From positions 1 through 64,000 of the forward strand of contig CAYMPJ010000016.1 of assembly GCA_964392325.1 (NCBI GenBank): a stretch of 64,000 nucleotides of DNA, in the 5' to 3' direction. Under the pieces are notes generated by a model, which saw only the letters and a list, made by a program, of their open reading frames with translations, ran no database searches and had not been told where the DNA came from. Made by a program: the position numbers and the translations under genes. Below, piece by piece: positions 44,656 through 53,664 of this stretch; the stretch's first letter is position 1; each line of letters starts with the position of its first letter. This stretch comes from CALLPQ01 sp964392325 (GTDB lineage Bacteria; Pseudomonadota; Alphaproteobacteria; Caulobacterales; Parvularculaceae).

Positions 44656-45477
44656 ATGGCTGAACTGGAATTTCCCATCAAGGGTAATTTGATGAAAGGC
44701 AAACGCGGCCTGATTATGGGCGTTGCCAATAAGAATTCTATTGCCTGGTATATTGCGCAACAACTCCATGCAATGGGCGCGGAGATTGCTTTTACATATG
44801 TAAATGAAGCCATGGAGCGCCGGGTCAGGCCTTTGGCTGAGAGCCTTGGCGCGAAATTGATCTTGCCGTGTGATGTCGGGAATGATCAGGAAATGGAAGC
44901 AACATTTAGCGCTGTAGAGCGCGAGTGGGGTACGATGGATTTTCTGGTCCACGCCATTGCTTTTACCGATAAATCCGCTTTGGAGGGCTCATTCGTAGAG
45001 AATACAACCCGCCAGATTTTTTCTGATACAATGGATGTATCCGCCTATTCATTTGTGGATGCGGCCAATCGCGCTTCCAAAATCATGCCCAATGGCGGCT
45101 CCATGATCACACTAACCTATTTAGGCAGTGAACGGACTATTCCTAACTATAATGTTATGGGTGTCGCAAAAGCAGCCCTTGAGGCCTCCACGCGCTATAT
45201 CGCCCGTGATCTTGGCCCCGCCAATATCCGGGTCAATGCGATTTCAGCGGGACCAATTAAAACGCTGGCGGCCGCTGGTATTTCATCTGGTCGTCATATG
45301 TTCTCGTTTAATAAAAAATCATCCCCCTTGCGCGATGATACAGAGCCCTCTGGCGTAGCGGGGGCGGCGCTTTATCTCCTCTCTGATCTAGGGGCCTCCT
45401 GCACCGGAGAGACCCATCACGTGGATGCGGGTTTTCATATTGTTGGTATGCCTGACGAGAGCGCATTGGTGGATTAA
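44656..45477 (+). CDS. fabI: Enoyl-ACP reductase [NADH]
   Basis: This 273-residue short-chain dehydrogenase-like enzyme has KRGLIMGVANKNSIAWYIAQ, the atypical nucleotide site of FabI, LVHAIAFTDKSALEG and the active site Tyr165/Lys172 in YNVMGVAKAALEA (Y-x6-K). VNAISAGPIKTLAAAGI is the substrate-loop region where triclosan acts in relatives. GACAGGAGATAG precedes the ATG. It reduces the enoyl-ACP double bond, the last step of each elongation cycle. Confidence 0.97.
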   Translation: MAELEFPIKGNLMKGKRGLIMGVANKNSIAWYIAQQLHAMGAEIAFTYVNEAMERRVRPLAESLGAKLILPCDVGNDQEMEATFSAVEREWGTMDFLVHAIAFTDKSALEGSFVENTTRQIFSDTMDVSAYSFVDAANRASKIMPNGGSMITLTYLGSERTIPNYNVMGVAKAALEASTRYIARDLGPANIRVNAISAGPIKTLAAAGISSGRHMFSFNKKSSPLRDDTEPSGVAGAALYLLSDLGASCTGETHHVDAGFHIVGMPDESALVD

Positions 45478-45534
45478 TGCCAGCTCAAGGGTTTTAAAAT
45501 TTTGATATTGGCAATAATATCAGTGTAGTGATGA

Positions 45535-45817
45535 GTGGAAATAGAGTTACTGGCCTGTCGTTAAGTATCTCGGTGGGCCCCGACTGGGTGTCAGCGCTAT
45601 GGCTTTTCTATTTTGGAGTTTATTCGCCCCGCCGAACCCCTGAAGTCGTGCACACATCCGGCACGAAAGCAATTGGTGAATTTGCCGCCCTTTCTCTCCT
45701 TTATAAGCCTCTACCTTTCGGCTATCATGAGGAGCATCACGATCACCCGGATACGCCGTGGTGGCGTTTGCATTAGCTTCGCCAATCTAAACGACAGGAC
45801 GGCGTTCGAGGTCGCTC
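45535..45817 (+). pseudogene. crtW: Remnant of beta-carotene ketolase CrtW
   Basis: Only the C-terminal quarter of the gene can be read, broken over two frames. One frame gives LWLFYFGVYSPRRTPE, the next HPARKQLVNLPPFLSFISLY, then the first frame resumes with FGYHEEHHDHPDTPWWRL, the CrtW C-terminal histidine motif. A stop (TAG) interrupts the usual WWRLPxLR end, and LRQSKRQ can be read beyond it. At least two frameshifts and one nonsense change are visible and the upstream three quarters are missing. It lies between fabI and crtZ. Confidence 0.8.
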
Positions 45818-46279
45818 ATGATAATTCTGTTTAATATATTCTTGGTAGTGATCTCGATCGCTTTAATGGAAGTAGTTGCCTACTATGCCCATAAATATGT
45901 GATGCACGGATTTATGTGGAACTGGCATAAATCCCATCATGAACCTCATAATAATATGTTTGAAAAAAATGATCTGTTCGCTGTCGTCTTTAGCATCCCG
46001 TCAATTGTATTGATTTATGCGGGCGTCAATTATTTATCGCCATTGCTGTATATCGGAATTGGAATCATGCTGTACGGCGTGATCTATTTTATCTTCCATG
46101 ACGTTATTGTGCATCAACGCATCAAGATGCCAATTCCGCGGGGCAACGAATATCTGAAAAAAATCATTCAGGCTCATCGCATTCATCATGCGGTTGAAAC
46201 AAAAGAGGGAACCGTTTCTTTTGGATTTCTTTATGCGCCGCCAGTAAGAGAATTAAAGGCTGCATTAAAAGAGCATTAA
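45818..46279 (+). CDS. crtZ: Beta-carotene hydroxylase
   Basis: This 153-residue membrane di-iron hydroxylase has all four histidine motifs: HKYVMH, HKSHHEPH, HDVIVHQR and HRIHHAVE, with FEKNDLFAVVF after the second. It adds hydroxyl groups to beta-rings (beta-carotene to zeaxanthin). Three or four membrane helices fit the family. ATG 45818 begins just after the CrtW remnant. No other carotenoid gene is in the window, so the substrate comes from elsewhere. Confidence 0.95.
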   Translation: MIILFNIFLVVISIALMEVVAYYAHKYVMHGFMWNWHKSHHEPHNNMFEKNDLFAVVFSIPSIVLIYAGVNYLSPLLYIGIGIMLYGVIYFIFHDVIVHQRIKMPIPRGNEYLKKIIQAHRIHHAVETKEGTVSFGFLYAPPVRELKAALKEH

Positions 46280-46323
46280 TTTAGCGGGTTACCACCTATT
46301 TGGGCGATGCGTCCCTTCTCAGG

Positions 46324-46475
46324 CATGAGGAAGCGTATTGCTGCGAGATAAAAAGGTGGTGGGATAAACCGAATTTAAATTGTTTTTCCTAAAGCCGCGA
46401 CCGCGGCTCGGCCCCAAAGGCCGCCCCATCGGAGACATGAGCGAAGCGAATTGTCGCGAGATAAGAAAATGGTGG
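46324..46475. repeat. Imperfect direct repeat flanking the tRNA-Ala 3' end
   Basis: A segment at about 46324-46362 (ATGAGGAAGCG...GCGAGATAAAAAGGTGG) resembles one at about 46437-46475 (ATGAGCGAAGCG...GCGAGATAAGAAAATGGTGG), which runs into the tRNA 3' end. The first copy may be a decayed duplicate of the tRNA 3' flank. Confidence 0.5.
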
Positions 46476-46545
46476 AGCTAAGCGGGATCGAACCGCTGAC
46501 CTCTTCGCTGCCAGCGAAGCGCTCTCCCAGCTGAGCTATAGCCCC
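46470..46545 (-). tRNA. tRNA-Ala (anticodon GGC)
   Basis: A 76-nt cloverleaf on the minus strand: acceptor GGGGCTA pairs with TAGCTCC, the D-arm is GCTCAGCTGGGAGAGC, the anticodon arm is CTTCG-CTGGCAG-CGAAG with anticodon GGC, and the T-arm is AGCGGTTCGATCCCGCT. CCA is encoded. GGC reads GCC and GCU codons for alanine. Confidence 0.98.
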
Positions 46546-46643
46546 AATTTCTTTTTGATTGGGCCTGATAAGAATATATCGGGCGCACATTGGATCGCAA
46601 AACTATCGATAAGACAGCATGATCGCAAGGAAAAAATAAAACC

Positions 46644-47078
46644 TTATTCGTCGTCGTCGGTTGGTTTGATGATCGCGGAGACGTCATCGTCATCGTCGTC
46701 ATCAAGCAGGGAATCATCGGTTTCAGTGTCATCATCTTCAATATCGACACCTAAATCTTCGATATCGGGGATGTCCTCACCTTCAACTTCATCACCACCA
46801 TCTTCGTCGTCGTCGAGGTTACCTTTGCGCTTGCTTTCAGCTGCTTTATTCTCTGCATCAGCCTCTTCAAGAGAAGTTTCCTGTTCCGGTGTCTCTATTT
46901 CACCTTCCTCGGTTTTCTCGGCTTCTTCTTCAGCGCGAGTCTTGCGAGGTTTCAGGAGGGCTTCAGGTATAAATTCATGATGACATTTTGGGCAATGGGC
47001 AGGCTCCTTTAGGAGATCGTAAAATCTTGCACCACATTCCGGGCAATCGCGTTTTGTACCGAGTTCTGCTTTATTCAC
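46644..47078 (-). CDS. TIGR02300 (FYDLN acid) family protein
   Basis: This 144-residue protein begins with AELGTKRDCPECGARFYDLL and a second CPKC pair, forming a zinc ribbon, then has a long Glu/Asp-rich acidic tail (about 50 to the end). TIGR02300 members are restricted mostly to alphaproteobacteria and often lie next to aroA, as here (divergent). Function is unknown. The acidic tail is encoded by GAC/GAT/GAA repeats. Confidence 0.9.
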   Translation of the reverse strand: MNKAELGTKRDCPECGARFYDLLKEPAHCPKCHHEFIPEALLKPRKTRAEEEAEKTEEGEIETPEQETSLEEADAENKAAESKRKGNLDDDEDGGDEVEGEDIPDIEDLGVDIEDDDTETDDSLLDDDDDDDVSAIIKPTDDDE

Positions 47079-47244
47079 GGGAACGACACGCCTTTCTGAA
47101 AATTACTATTGCGTTTTGATTATTTCAATCGCGAAAAATAGACAGGTCTGTTGCCATGGCCGACCTTTCCTGTCAATTGAAAGCCTGAAAAATACGGTCA
47201 ATACGCGGGTCAGATGATTTGCGCAAGAGAGAATAGTGACAATA

Positions 47245-48615
47245 ATGACATTCAAAGACGCAGAGGACGGTGCGGCATGGAGTCTTCCTGTTGCAAAAGA
47301 AACAGGACTTAAGGGGGAAGTCAGCCTGCCGGGGGATAAATCCATATCCCACCGCTGCGTTTTGCTGGGCGCCATCGCTAAGGGAGAGACAACAATTACC
47401 GGCCTTTTGGAGGGCGAAGATGTACTGCGCAGTGCAGCTTGTATGCGCGCCCTTGGGGCAGAAATTGAATGCGATATTGATCAAGGGGGAGCGAAGACAT
47501 GGCGGGTTTTCAATGGTCCCATAAACGCCGGTCATGAGGACCGTGACGCAAATTCCACGCTTTATTTCGGGAATGCCGGTACGGGTGTCCGCCTTGCAAT
47601 GGGGCTGGTTGCCGGTCTTAAGATCGAAGCTGGCTTCGATGGTGATGAAAGCCTTAGAGGGCGTCCAATGGGGCGTATTCTTGAACCATTGAGCAAAATG
47701 GGTTTGGTGGCAATGAGCAATGAAGGCCGTTTGCCGGTTCAGTTCGAAGGGGCAAATCATCTCAACGCTATTCGTTACCGCTTGCCAGTGCCATCGGCGC
47801 AGATCAAATCAGCGATTCTTTTGGCGGGGCTTGGTGCCAAAGGCACAACGATCATTGAGGAGCCATTGCGCTCGCGCGATCATACTGAAAACATGCTCAA
47901 GAGTTTTGGGGCCAAGATCGAGGTCGAACCCTTTGAGGAAGAGGGGCGTTTAATATCTCTAGCTGGAGAGCAAAGCTTGTCGGGAACACATATTAATGTC
48001 CCTGGCGATCCCTCGTCTGCGGCCTTCCCGATTGCAGGGGCTTTGATTACACCGAGTAGTGACATTCTGGTCCGCAATGTCTTGATGAATGAAATGCGCA
48101 TCGGGGTGCTAACCACATTTCAGGAAATGGGCGGACAGATTGAAATTCTGGCGCCGCGCAATGAAGGCGGTGAACCGGTTGCCGATATTCGGGTGCGTGC
48201 GAGTGAATTATATGGCGTTGAAATTCCTGCCTCGCGCGCGCCTGCTATGATCGATGAATATCCAATCGTTTCAATTGTCTCGGCTTTTGCAAAGGGCGAA
48301 ACCCTGATGGCCGGTATTGGGGAAATGCGTATCAAGGAGAGTGATCGTATTGCCGCAATGGAAGAGGGGTTAATTGCGAATGGCGTAAAGGTCGAGAGCG
48401 GGCCTGACTGGATGAAAGTGACCGGTAGCGGCGAGCCTGTGCATGGCGGCGGCCTTGCTAAAACCTATCACGATCACCGAATTGCTATGAGTTTTCTGGT
48501 TATGGGAATGGCGAGCAAGGCCAAGATCGGGGTGGATGAGCTCTCCATGATCGCCACAAGCTTCCCGAATTTTGTCGAATTAATGAACGCTTTGGGCGCC
48601 CGGATTGACGGATAA
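47245..48615 (+). CDS. aroA: 3-phosphoshikimate 1-carboxyvinyltransferase (EPSP synthase), class II-like
   Basis: This 456-residue enzyme of the shikimate pathway joins PEP to shikimate-3-phosphate. Motifs: LPGDKSISHRCVLLGAIAKG, LYFGNAGTGVRLAMGLVAG, LRGRPMGRILEPL, VPSAQIKSAILLAGL, PGDPSSAAFPIAGAL, IKESDRIAAMEEGL. SAQxKS and RPMGR with REHT-type RDHTENML resemble class II (CP4-type) enzymes. The glycine in GNAGTG, however, is the glyphosate-sensitive residue, whereas CP4 has alanine there. ATG 47245 has better SD spacing than GTG 47236. cmk and rpsA, which usually follow, are not present. Confidence 0.95.
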   Translation: MTFKDAEDGAAWSLPVAKETGLKGEVSLPGDKSISHRCVLLGAIAKGETTITGLLEGEDVLRSAACMRALGAEIECDIDQGGAKTWRVFNGPINAGHEDRDANSTLYFGNAGTGVRLAMGLVAGLKIEAGFDGDESLRGRPMGRILEPLSKMGLVAMSNEGRLPVQFEGANHLNAIRYRLPVPSAQIKSAILLAGLGAKGTTIIEEPLRSRDHTENMLKSFGAKIEVEPFEEEGRLISLAGEQSLSGTHINVPGDPSSAAFPIAGALITPSSDILVRNVLMNEMRIGVLTTFQEMGGQIEILAPRNEGGEPVADIRVRASELYGVEIPASRAPAMIDEYPIVSIVSAFAKGETLMAGIGEMRIKESDRIAAMEEGLIANGVKVESGPDWMKVTGSGEPVHGGGLAKTYHDHRIAMSFLVMGMASKAKIGVDELSMIATSFPNFVELMNALGARIDG

Positions 48616-48706
48616 GCTAACCTTTAAGAGCAAATTTGGCCATTATTTGCGAGCGTTTACAATGTGATAAGTCTCTAACCTTGTGTGACACTCTTAAAAC
48701 AAAAAA

Positions 48707-48738
48707 CCCTCACGGATGGTCCATCCGTGAGGGCTTTT
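48707..48738. terminator. Bidirectional intrinsic terminator between aroA and the peroxiredoxin
   Basis: CCCTCACGGATGG (48707-48719) and CCATCCGTGAGGG (48721-48733) form a strong stem, with an A-run before and a T-run after, so it can stop both convergent genes. Confidence 0.95.
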
Positions 48739-48757
48739 TCATCAAAATTATTCTGGT

Positions 48758-49285
48758 TTAATTAACAAGATGACCTTTAAGGAATTTCAACATGGTTTGC
48801 GCATCTGAAACCTCGAAAGGGTCACTTGGGCAATTGTCGCTAAAGCCTTCCTCCGAGAAAATTTTCTCGACAGAGCCGTTATTGATAAAGGCTGAATAGC
48901 GCCATGAGCGCATACCAAATCCGAGATTATCTTTATCAACGAGCATGCCCATTTTGCGGGAAAATTCACCTGAGCCATCGGGGAGCAATTTAACTTTTTC
49001 CACGCCCATATGCTCACCCCATTGATACATCACGAAAGCATCATTCACGCTAAGACAAATGACTTCATCGACACCCAAAGCCTTGAAATCATCATAGGCA
49101 GCTTCATAGCCGGGCAAATGGGTTGACGAGCAGGTTGGCGTAAAAGCACCGGGAAGGGCAAGAAGCACCACTTTTTTGTTTTTGAATAAATCATCGCTTG
49201 TTAGATCCTGCCAGCGAAATGGGTTAGGGCCCTCGACTGACTCATCACGGACACGGGTTTTAAAAGTTACATTAGGTGTTTGCAT
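48758..49285 (-). CDS. Peroxiredoxin, Prx5 (hybrid-like) family
   Basis: This 175-residue thiol peroxidase has the peroxidatic Cys52 in PGAFTPTCSSTHLPGY, the hallmark of Prx5/AhpE-like enzymes. VDEVICLSVNDAFVMYQWG and the KVKLLPDGSGEFSRKMGM segment are typical. It reduces peroxides, probably with glutathione or thioredoxin; no glutaredoxin domain is fused. It converges with aroA on a shared terminator. Confidence 0.93.
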   Translation of the reverse strand: MQTPNVTFKTRVRDESVEGPNPFRWQDLTSDDLFKNKKVVLLALPGAFTPTCSSTHLPGYEAAYDDFKALGVDEVICLSVNDAFVMYQWGEHMGVEKVKLLPDGSGEFSRKMGMLVDKDNLGFGMRSWRYSAFINNGSVEKIFSEEGFSDNCPSDPFEVSDAQTMLKFLKGHLVN

Positions 49286-49620
49286 TAATAGTATTCCTCA
49301 AGTTTAGCGAATGATTTACAGGTTCATTGGCTCCGGAGAAAATTTGTACTGTCCGGGTTTCTTGCCAATGAATGGGCCGCGATAAGGAAGAATCAGCTCT
49401 TAGTAAAGTCAAAAATCTAGATATCGATTATCGAATGATCTGATATTGCGATTTCGCGGCCACTAAGAAATTCAGGACAGGTTTATGGGGCACCCCTTTT
49501 AAAAAGCCGATCCGGTAATTATTTGGCGTACTGTTTTTAGGGAGGTGAAATTTGTGGAAAAACCGGCTAGTCTAATGCAGCTCGATTAACCAATTAACCA
49601 AGCAATAAGGGGGCGCATCT
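49286..49620. other. Divergent intergenic region before glpD
   Basis: 335 bp with no gene. Near its end is an 8-bp tandem AATTAACC-like repeat (about 49585-49600) followed by the AAGGGGG ribosome site of glpD. No further structure is evident. Confidence 0.5.
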
Positions 49621-51141
49621 TTGTCCGAACAAATTGATCTTCTCGTGATAGGCGGCGGTGTAAATGGTAGCGGCATTGCACGGGATGCGGCTGGCCGAGG
49701 TTTGAAGGTTTTACTGTGCGAAAAGGACGATCTCGCGCAACATACTTCATCATCGAGCACCAAATTGATTCATGGTGGCTTGCGATATCTTGAACATTAT
49801 GAATTCAAACTTGTGCGCGAGTCTTTGATAGAGCGGGAAGTGTTGCTACGCGCAGCCCCGCATATCATCTGGCCCATGAGATTTGTCTTGCCCCATCATA
49901 AAGGATTGCGTCCGGCATGGTTGATACGGTTAGGCTTATTTCTCTATGATAATTTAGGGGGACGAAAATTATTGCCGGGCACCGTGCGGCGAAAATTTGA
50001 AGGAAGTAAGCATGAGAAGATCATGCAGAACGACTATAAATTCGGTTTTGAATATTCCGATTGCTGGGTAGAAGATTCTCGTCTTGTTGTGCTCAATGCT
50101 ATGCAAGCAAAAATGCATGGCGCGGATATACGCGTTGGAACAAAGTGTACCGGCTTAACGCGTGAAGGGGACTATTGGCGGATCGAATTGATTGATAGTG
50201 ATGGTAAGGAGTCTAGCTTACAGACTAAAGCCATCGTGAATGCAGCTGGACCGTGGGTAGATGATATTATTCAGCACACGAAGAGGAAAGAAAATCGAAA
50301 TAATTTACGCCTGATAAAGGGCAGCCATATTATCACGCGCAAATTGTTTGAAGGGGACGACGCCTATATCCTTCAAAACTCGGATGATCGTATTGTTTTT
50401 GCAATCCCCTACGAAAAAGAATTTACTCTTATCGGTACCACCGATGAACCTTTCAGTCTTGAGCAAGGTGATCCGAAAATTTCGCAAAGCGAGATTGATT
50501 ATCTTTGTGAAATTATCAACGAATATTTCCAAACACCGATCTCGGCTGAAGATATTATCTCGACATATTCTGGCGTTCGCCCTCTTTACGATGATAAAGA
50601 AGAAGATGCTTCTGTTGTCACGCGCGACTATGTGTTTGATTTAAAAGATAAGGACGGCAAAACACCAATTCTTTCAATTTTTGGTGGGAAAATCACAACC
50701 TATCGCAAACTATCAGAACAAGCCGTTGATAAGCTTGAGGTCTATTTAAAGTCTCCAAAACCCGGACATTGGACAAAAGGCGTTCATTTGCCGGGCGGTG
50801 ATATCGCCAATGCGGATTTTGACGGTTTCCTCAAAAAAGCAGAAACCAAATGGCCCTTCATTCCAGAACCGATGTTAACCCGCCTTGCCCGCGCTTATGG
50901 GACTTGTATTGAACAGATTTTTAAAGATGCCCGCTCTCTTGATGATCTCGGGGTGCGTTTTGCCGATGATGTATTTGAAGCAGAAATTCAATATTTGATC
51001 GATCATGAATTCGTTACAAAAGCTGATGACGTATTATTGCGCCGGTCAAAACTTGTTTTGCATATGGAAGCAGTCGAGATCGAAGAATTACGTCGATGGT
51101 TCAACGAGAAAGCCGTTTATAGCATCGAACATGATGTGTAG
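49621..51141 (+). CDS. glpD: Aerobic glycerol-3-phosphate dehydrogenase
   Basis: This 506-residue FAD enzyme has IGGGVNGSGIARDAAGRGL at residues 10-27, SSSTKLIHGGLRYLEHYEFK, NAAGPWVDDI and GSHIITRKLFEG, with the C-terminal GlpD domain (FIPEPMLTRLARAYGT). It oxidises glycerol-3-phosphate to DHAP and passes electrons to the quinone pool. The start is TTG 49621 with AAGGGGG at good spacing. The next gene, an SSS transporter, is on the same strand, 80 bp downstream. Confidence 0.95.
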   Translation: MSEQIDLLVIGGGVNGSGIARDAAGRGLKVLLCEKDDLAQHTSSSSTKLIHGGLRYLEHYEFKLVRESLIEREVLLRAAPHIIWPMRFVLPHHKGLRPAWLIRLGLFLYDNLGGRKLLPGTVRRKFEGSKHEKIMQNDYKFGFEYSDCWVEDSRLVVLNAMQAKMHGADIRVGTKCTGLTREGDYWRIELIDSDGKESSLQTKAIVNAAGPWVDDIIQHTKRKENRNNLRLIKGSHIITRKLFEGDDAYILQNSDDRIVFAIPYEKEFTLIGTTDEPFSLEQGDPKISQSEIDYLCEIINEYFQTPISAEDIISTYSGVRPLYDDKEEDASVVTRDYVFDLKDKDGKTPILSIFGGKITTYRKLSEQAVDKLEVYLKSPKPGHWTKGVHLPGGDIANADFDGFLKKAETKWPFIPEPMLTRLARAYGTCIEQIFKDARSLDDLGVRFADDVFEAEIQYLIDHEFVTKADDVLLRRSKLVLHMEAVEIEELRRWFNEKAVYSIEHDV

Positions 51142-51221
51142 TTAACGCTTCAATTCAATCTTTAACTTTTGTAGTGTCGAGAGCTAATGATTGTCCCTAA
51201 TGTCAGGCGGAAATACACCCT

Positions 51222-52742
51222 ATGATCGATCCGATACAGATTTCCATTTTTTTTCTCATTACTGCGCTAATAGGATTTTTAACCTATTTGCATTGCCGTA
51301 AGGCGGCAACGGGTGGGCGCAGTGATGGTCATGATTACTTTCTCGCCAATGGTGCTTTGAAATGGTATTTTGTCGCAGGATCTATAACACTGACTAATCT
51401 CTCCACTGACCAATTGGTCAGCATGAATGGCAGTCAAATGTTATTGATTGCATGGTGGGAATTGGCTGCTGTTTTCGGGTTGCTTGTTTTAACCTTTGTG
51501 TTTTTGCCAATTTATTATCGTAATAATTGCACAACAACGACCGAACTGTTGCAAAAAAAATATAACGATAAAAATATCCGGGCGCTGATTTCGGTTTTGT
51601 TCTTGCTCGGGAATATTTTTATTTTTCTGCCAGCCGTTCTTTATGGCGGGTCTTTATTTTTGAAGTCATTAGCGGGTATTGATTTTTCAGCTGCTTTGGG
51701 GGAACGCTTATTTGTTGGATCTAGCTTGGAAGTCGATTCGACCATTTTTGTTATGGCAATTATTTTTGCATTGGTCGGCGCTGCCTATGCGATTTTAGGG
51801 GGGCTTCGCGCAGTTGCTGTTTCTGATACATATAGCGGTGTTTTAATATTAGGACTTGCCTTGCTGGTTGCTTTTCTCGCGTTGAAAGAGATCGGGTTTG
51901 ATTTGTCGGGAATCCCTAAAGAGCGATTATCACTGATCGGCAAAGAGGGGATGTTTGGAGATGTCGAAATCACACCAATTCCGTGGCATACCTTGTTGAC
52001 GGGTATGATTTTTATTCAGGTTTTTTATTGGAGTACCAATCAAACTATCACCCAGCGAGCGATGGCAGCCCCGGATGTCAAAGAGGCCCAAAAAGGCGTC
52101 ATGGTTGCAGCAGCCATTCGTTTGCTGATTATTCCCGTTATTGTCACCGTACCGGGAATTGTTGCTTATAAGCTGTTTGGCGATGTCAATGATGTAGCTT
52201 ACGGAAGAATTGTAAATCATGTTTTACCAACATGGCTTTCGGGCGCATTTGCAGCAGCGATCGCGGCGGCTGTGCTGACAAGTTTTAATTCGATTTTGAA
52301 TGCGTCTGCGGCGCTCTATGTTTGCGATATTCATGAATCCTATATTGCCAAACCGCGAAGCATTGCCCGTTTAAGCGGGCTTGTTTCGGCAAGCATGACG
52401 ATCCTTGCAATTTTAATTGTGCCTTTCTTTGCTGCGCAGGAAAGTATCATCAATACAGTTCAAAAATTATATGGGCTTTTATCAATGCCCATTCTTTCGG
52501 CCTTTATTGTCGGATTGGTTTTTAAAAATATCGATGCCAGAGCGGCTATAATTGGCGTGGTGTCTGGCGTTATTTTTTACGCGACTTTTATATTCAAGTG
52601 GCAAGGTGAGCTCGCGGCCAAGGGAACGCTTTTCCATGAAATCCATGCCATGGCGATAACACTCTTTATATGTGTGGGAATGGCGCTTTTAGCAAATCTT
52701 GTTATTTTTCGCACCAAGCCAGAACTGGCGATAGCGCGTTAG
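51222..52742 (+). CDS. Sodium:solute symporter (SSS/SLC5 family)
   Basis: This 506-residue protein has about 13-14 membrane helices. The early DYFLANGALKWYFVAGSITLTN and LSTDQLVSMNGSQM, the VGAAYAILGGLRAVAVSDTYSG segment and the WSTNQTITQRAMAA helix are SSS signatures resembling SLC5 sugar or polyol carriers. It begins 80 bp after glpD and has no regulator or kinase beside it. Uptake of glycerol, a polyol or glycerol phosphate is suggested only by position. Confidence 0.88.
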   Translation: MIDPIQISIFFLITALIGFLTYLHCRKAATGGRSDGHDYFLANGALKWYFVAGSITLTNLSTDQLVSMNGSQMLLIAWWELAAVFGLLVLTFVFLPIYYRNNCTTTTELLQKKYNDKNIRALISVLFLLGNIFIFLPAVLYGGSLFLKSLAGIDFSAALGERLFVGSSLEVDSTIFVMAIIFALVGAAYAILGGLRAVAVSDTYSGVLILGLALLVAFLALKEIGFDLSGIPKERLSLIGKEGMFGDVEITPIPWHTLLTGMIFIQVFYWSTNQTITQRAMAAPDVKEAQKGVMVAAAIRLLIIPVIVTVPGIVAYKLFGDVNDVAYGRIVNHVLPTWLSGAFAAAIAAAVLTSFNSILNASAALYVCDIHESYIAKPRSIARLSGLVSASMTILAILIVPFFAAQESIINTVQKLYGLLSMPILSAFIVGLVFKNIDARAAIIGVVSGVIFYATFIFKWQGELAAKGTLFHEIHAMAITLFICVGMALLANLVIFRTKPELAIAR

Positions 52743-52818
52743 TGGTTTGCTATTTCACGGCCCATTCATTACTCCAATGAGCTTCGATATTGAGGCGTAA
52801 GGACATGGGCGGGGTGCA

Positions 52819-53664
52819 TTAGGATGTACAAAGAGTTTTTGCATGATGGCGCAAATGATCTTCCATAAAGGAAGCAATAAAATAATAGGAATGATCGTAA
52901 CCCTCGCGCATATTCAAGGTTAGGTCTTGTCCAACACTGTCGCAGGCCTCTTGAAACAGATGAGGTTTTAATTGTTCCTCAAGGAAATTATCGGCTGCGC
53001 CTTGATCAATCAAAATATGAGCGTTGGTTTTACCTTTGGCGATGAGGGCGCACGCATCATAATTGGCCCATAGGGCTTCATCATTGCCCAGATATGTCTG
53101 GAATGCTTTTTGGCCCCAAGGCACTTGTGAGGGCGCAACAATTGGTGCGAAAGCCGAAACCGACTTGAACCGATCTTGATTTTTTAAAAAGAGGGTCAAT
53201 GCGCCATGCCCGCCCATGGAATGGCCGAATATACCTTGGCGCTCCATATTGGCGGGGAGGTGAGCCGAGACGAGTTCGGGCAATTCTTTGATAAGATAGT
53301 CTTCCATCTGGAAATGTTCTGCCCATGGGGACTTTACGGCATTGAGATAAAAGCCCGCCCCTTGCCCCAAATCATAGGCGTCATCATTGGGAATGTTCTT
53401 ACCGTCATTGGAGCGGGGGGAGGTATCAGGGGCAATGATCATGATACCAAGTTCAGATGCGACGCGCTGGAGACCGGATTTCTCCATCACATTGGACCAG
53501 TTGCATGTTAGCCCGGAGAGATACCACAATACCGGGACGGACCCGTTTTTCGCCTGGGGCGGTATATATGCGCCAAAGGTCATAGGGGTGTTGCACGTAT
53601 TACTATTATGTTCATACAAGCAGAGTGTTCCGCCAAATGAATGCCAAGTTGAGATCTTATCCAT
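52819..53664 (-). CDS. fghA: S-formylglutathione hydrolase
   Basis: This 281-residue alpha/beta hydrolase has the nucleophile elbow FGHSMGGHGAL (Ser149), YLSGLTCNWSNVMEKSG, APDTSPRSND and the late GYDHSYYFIASFMEDH with the catalytic His. These match the esterase D/FGH family, which hydrolyses S-formylglutathione to formate and glutathione in formaldehyde detoxification. The partner alcohol dehydrogenase (adhC) is not in the window. Confidence 0.95.
   Translation of the reverse strand: MDKISTWHSFGGTLCLYEHNSNTCNTPMTFGAYIPPQAKNGSVPVLWYLSGLTCNWSNVMEKSGLQRVASELGIMIIAPDTSPRSNDGKNIPNDDAYDLGQGAGFYLNAVKSPWAEHFQMEDYLIKELPELVSAHLPANMERQGIFGHSMGGHGALTLFLKNQDRFKSVSAFAPIVAPSQVPWGQKAFQTYLGNDEALWANYDACALIAKGKTNAHILIDQGAADNFLEEQLKPHLFQEACDSVGQDLTLNMREGYDHSYYFIASFMEDHLRHHAKTLCTS

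Noticed and set aside
45528..45776. 82-aa frame as an intact small protein
   Set aside because: Its end is the CrtW C-terminal motif and the family sequence passes through another frame in the middle, so it is a relic, not a gene.
47173..47760. 195-aa minus-strand frame over aroA
   Set aside because: Shadow of aroA, whose motifs are complete on the plus strand.
49585..49600. TTAA pairs before glpD as a CtrA box
   Set aside because: The spacing between the TTAA elements is 4, not 7 bases.
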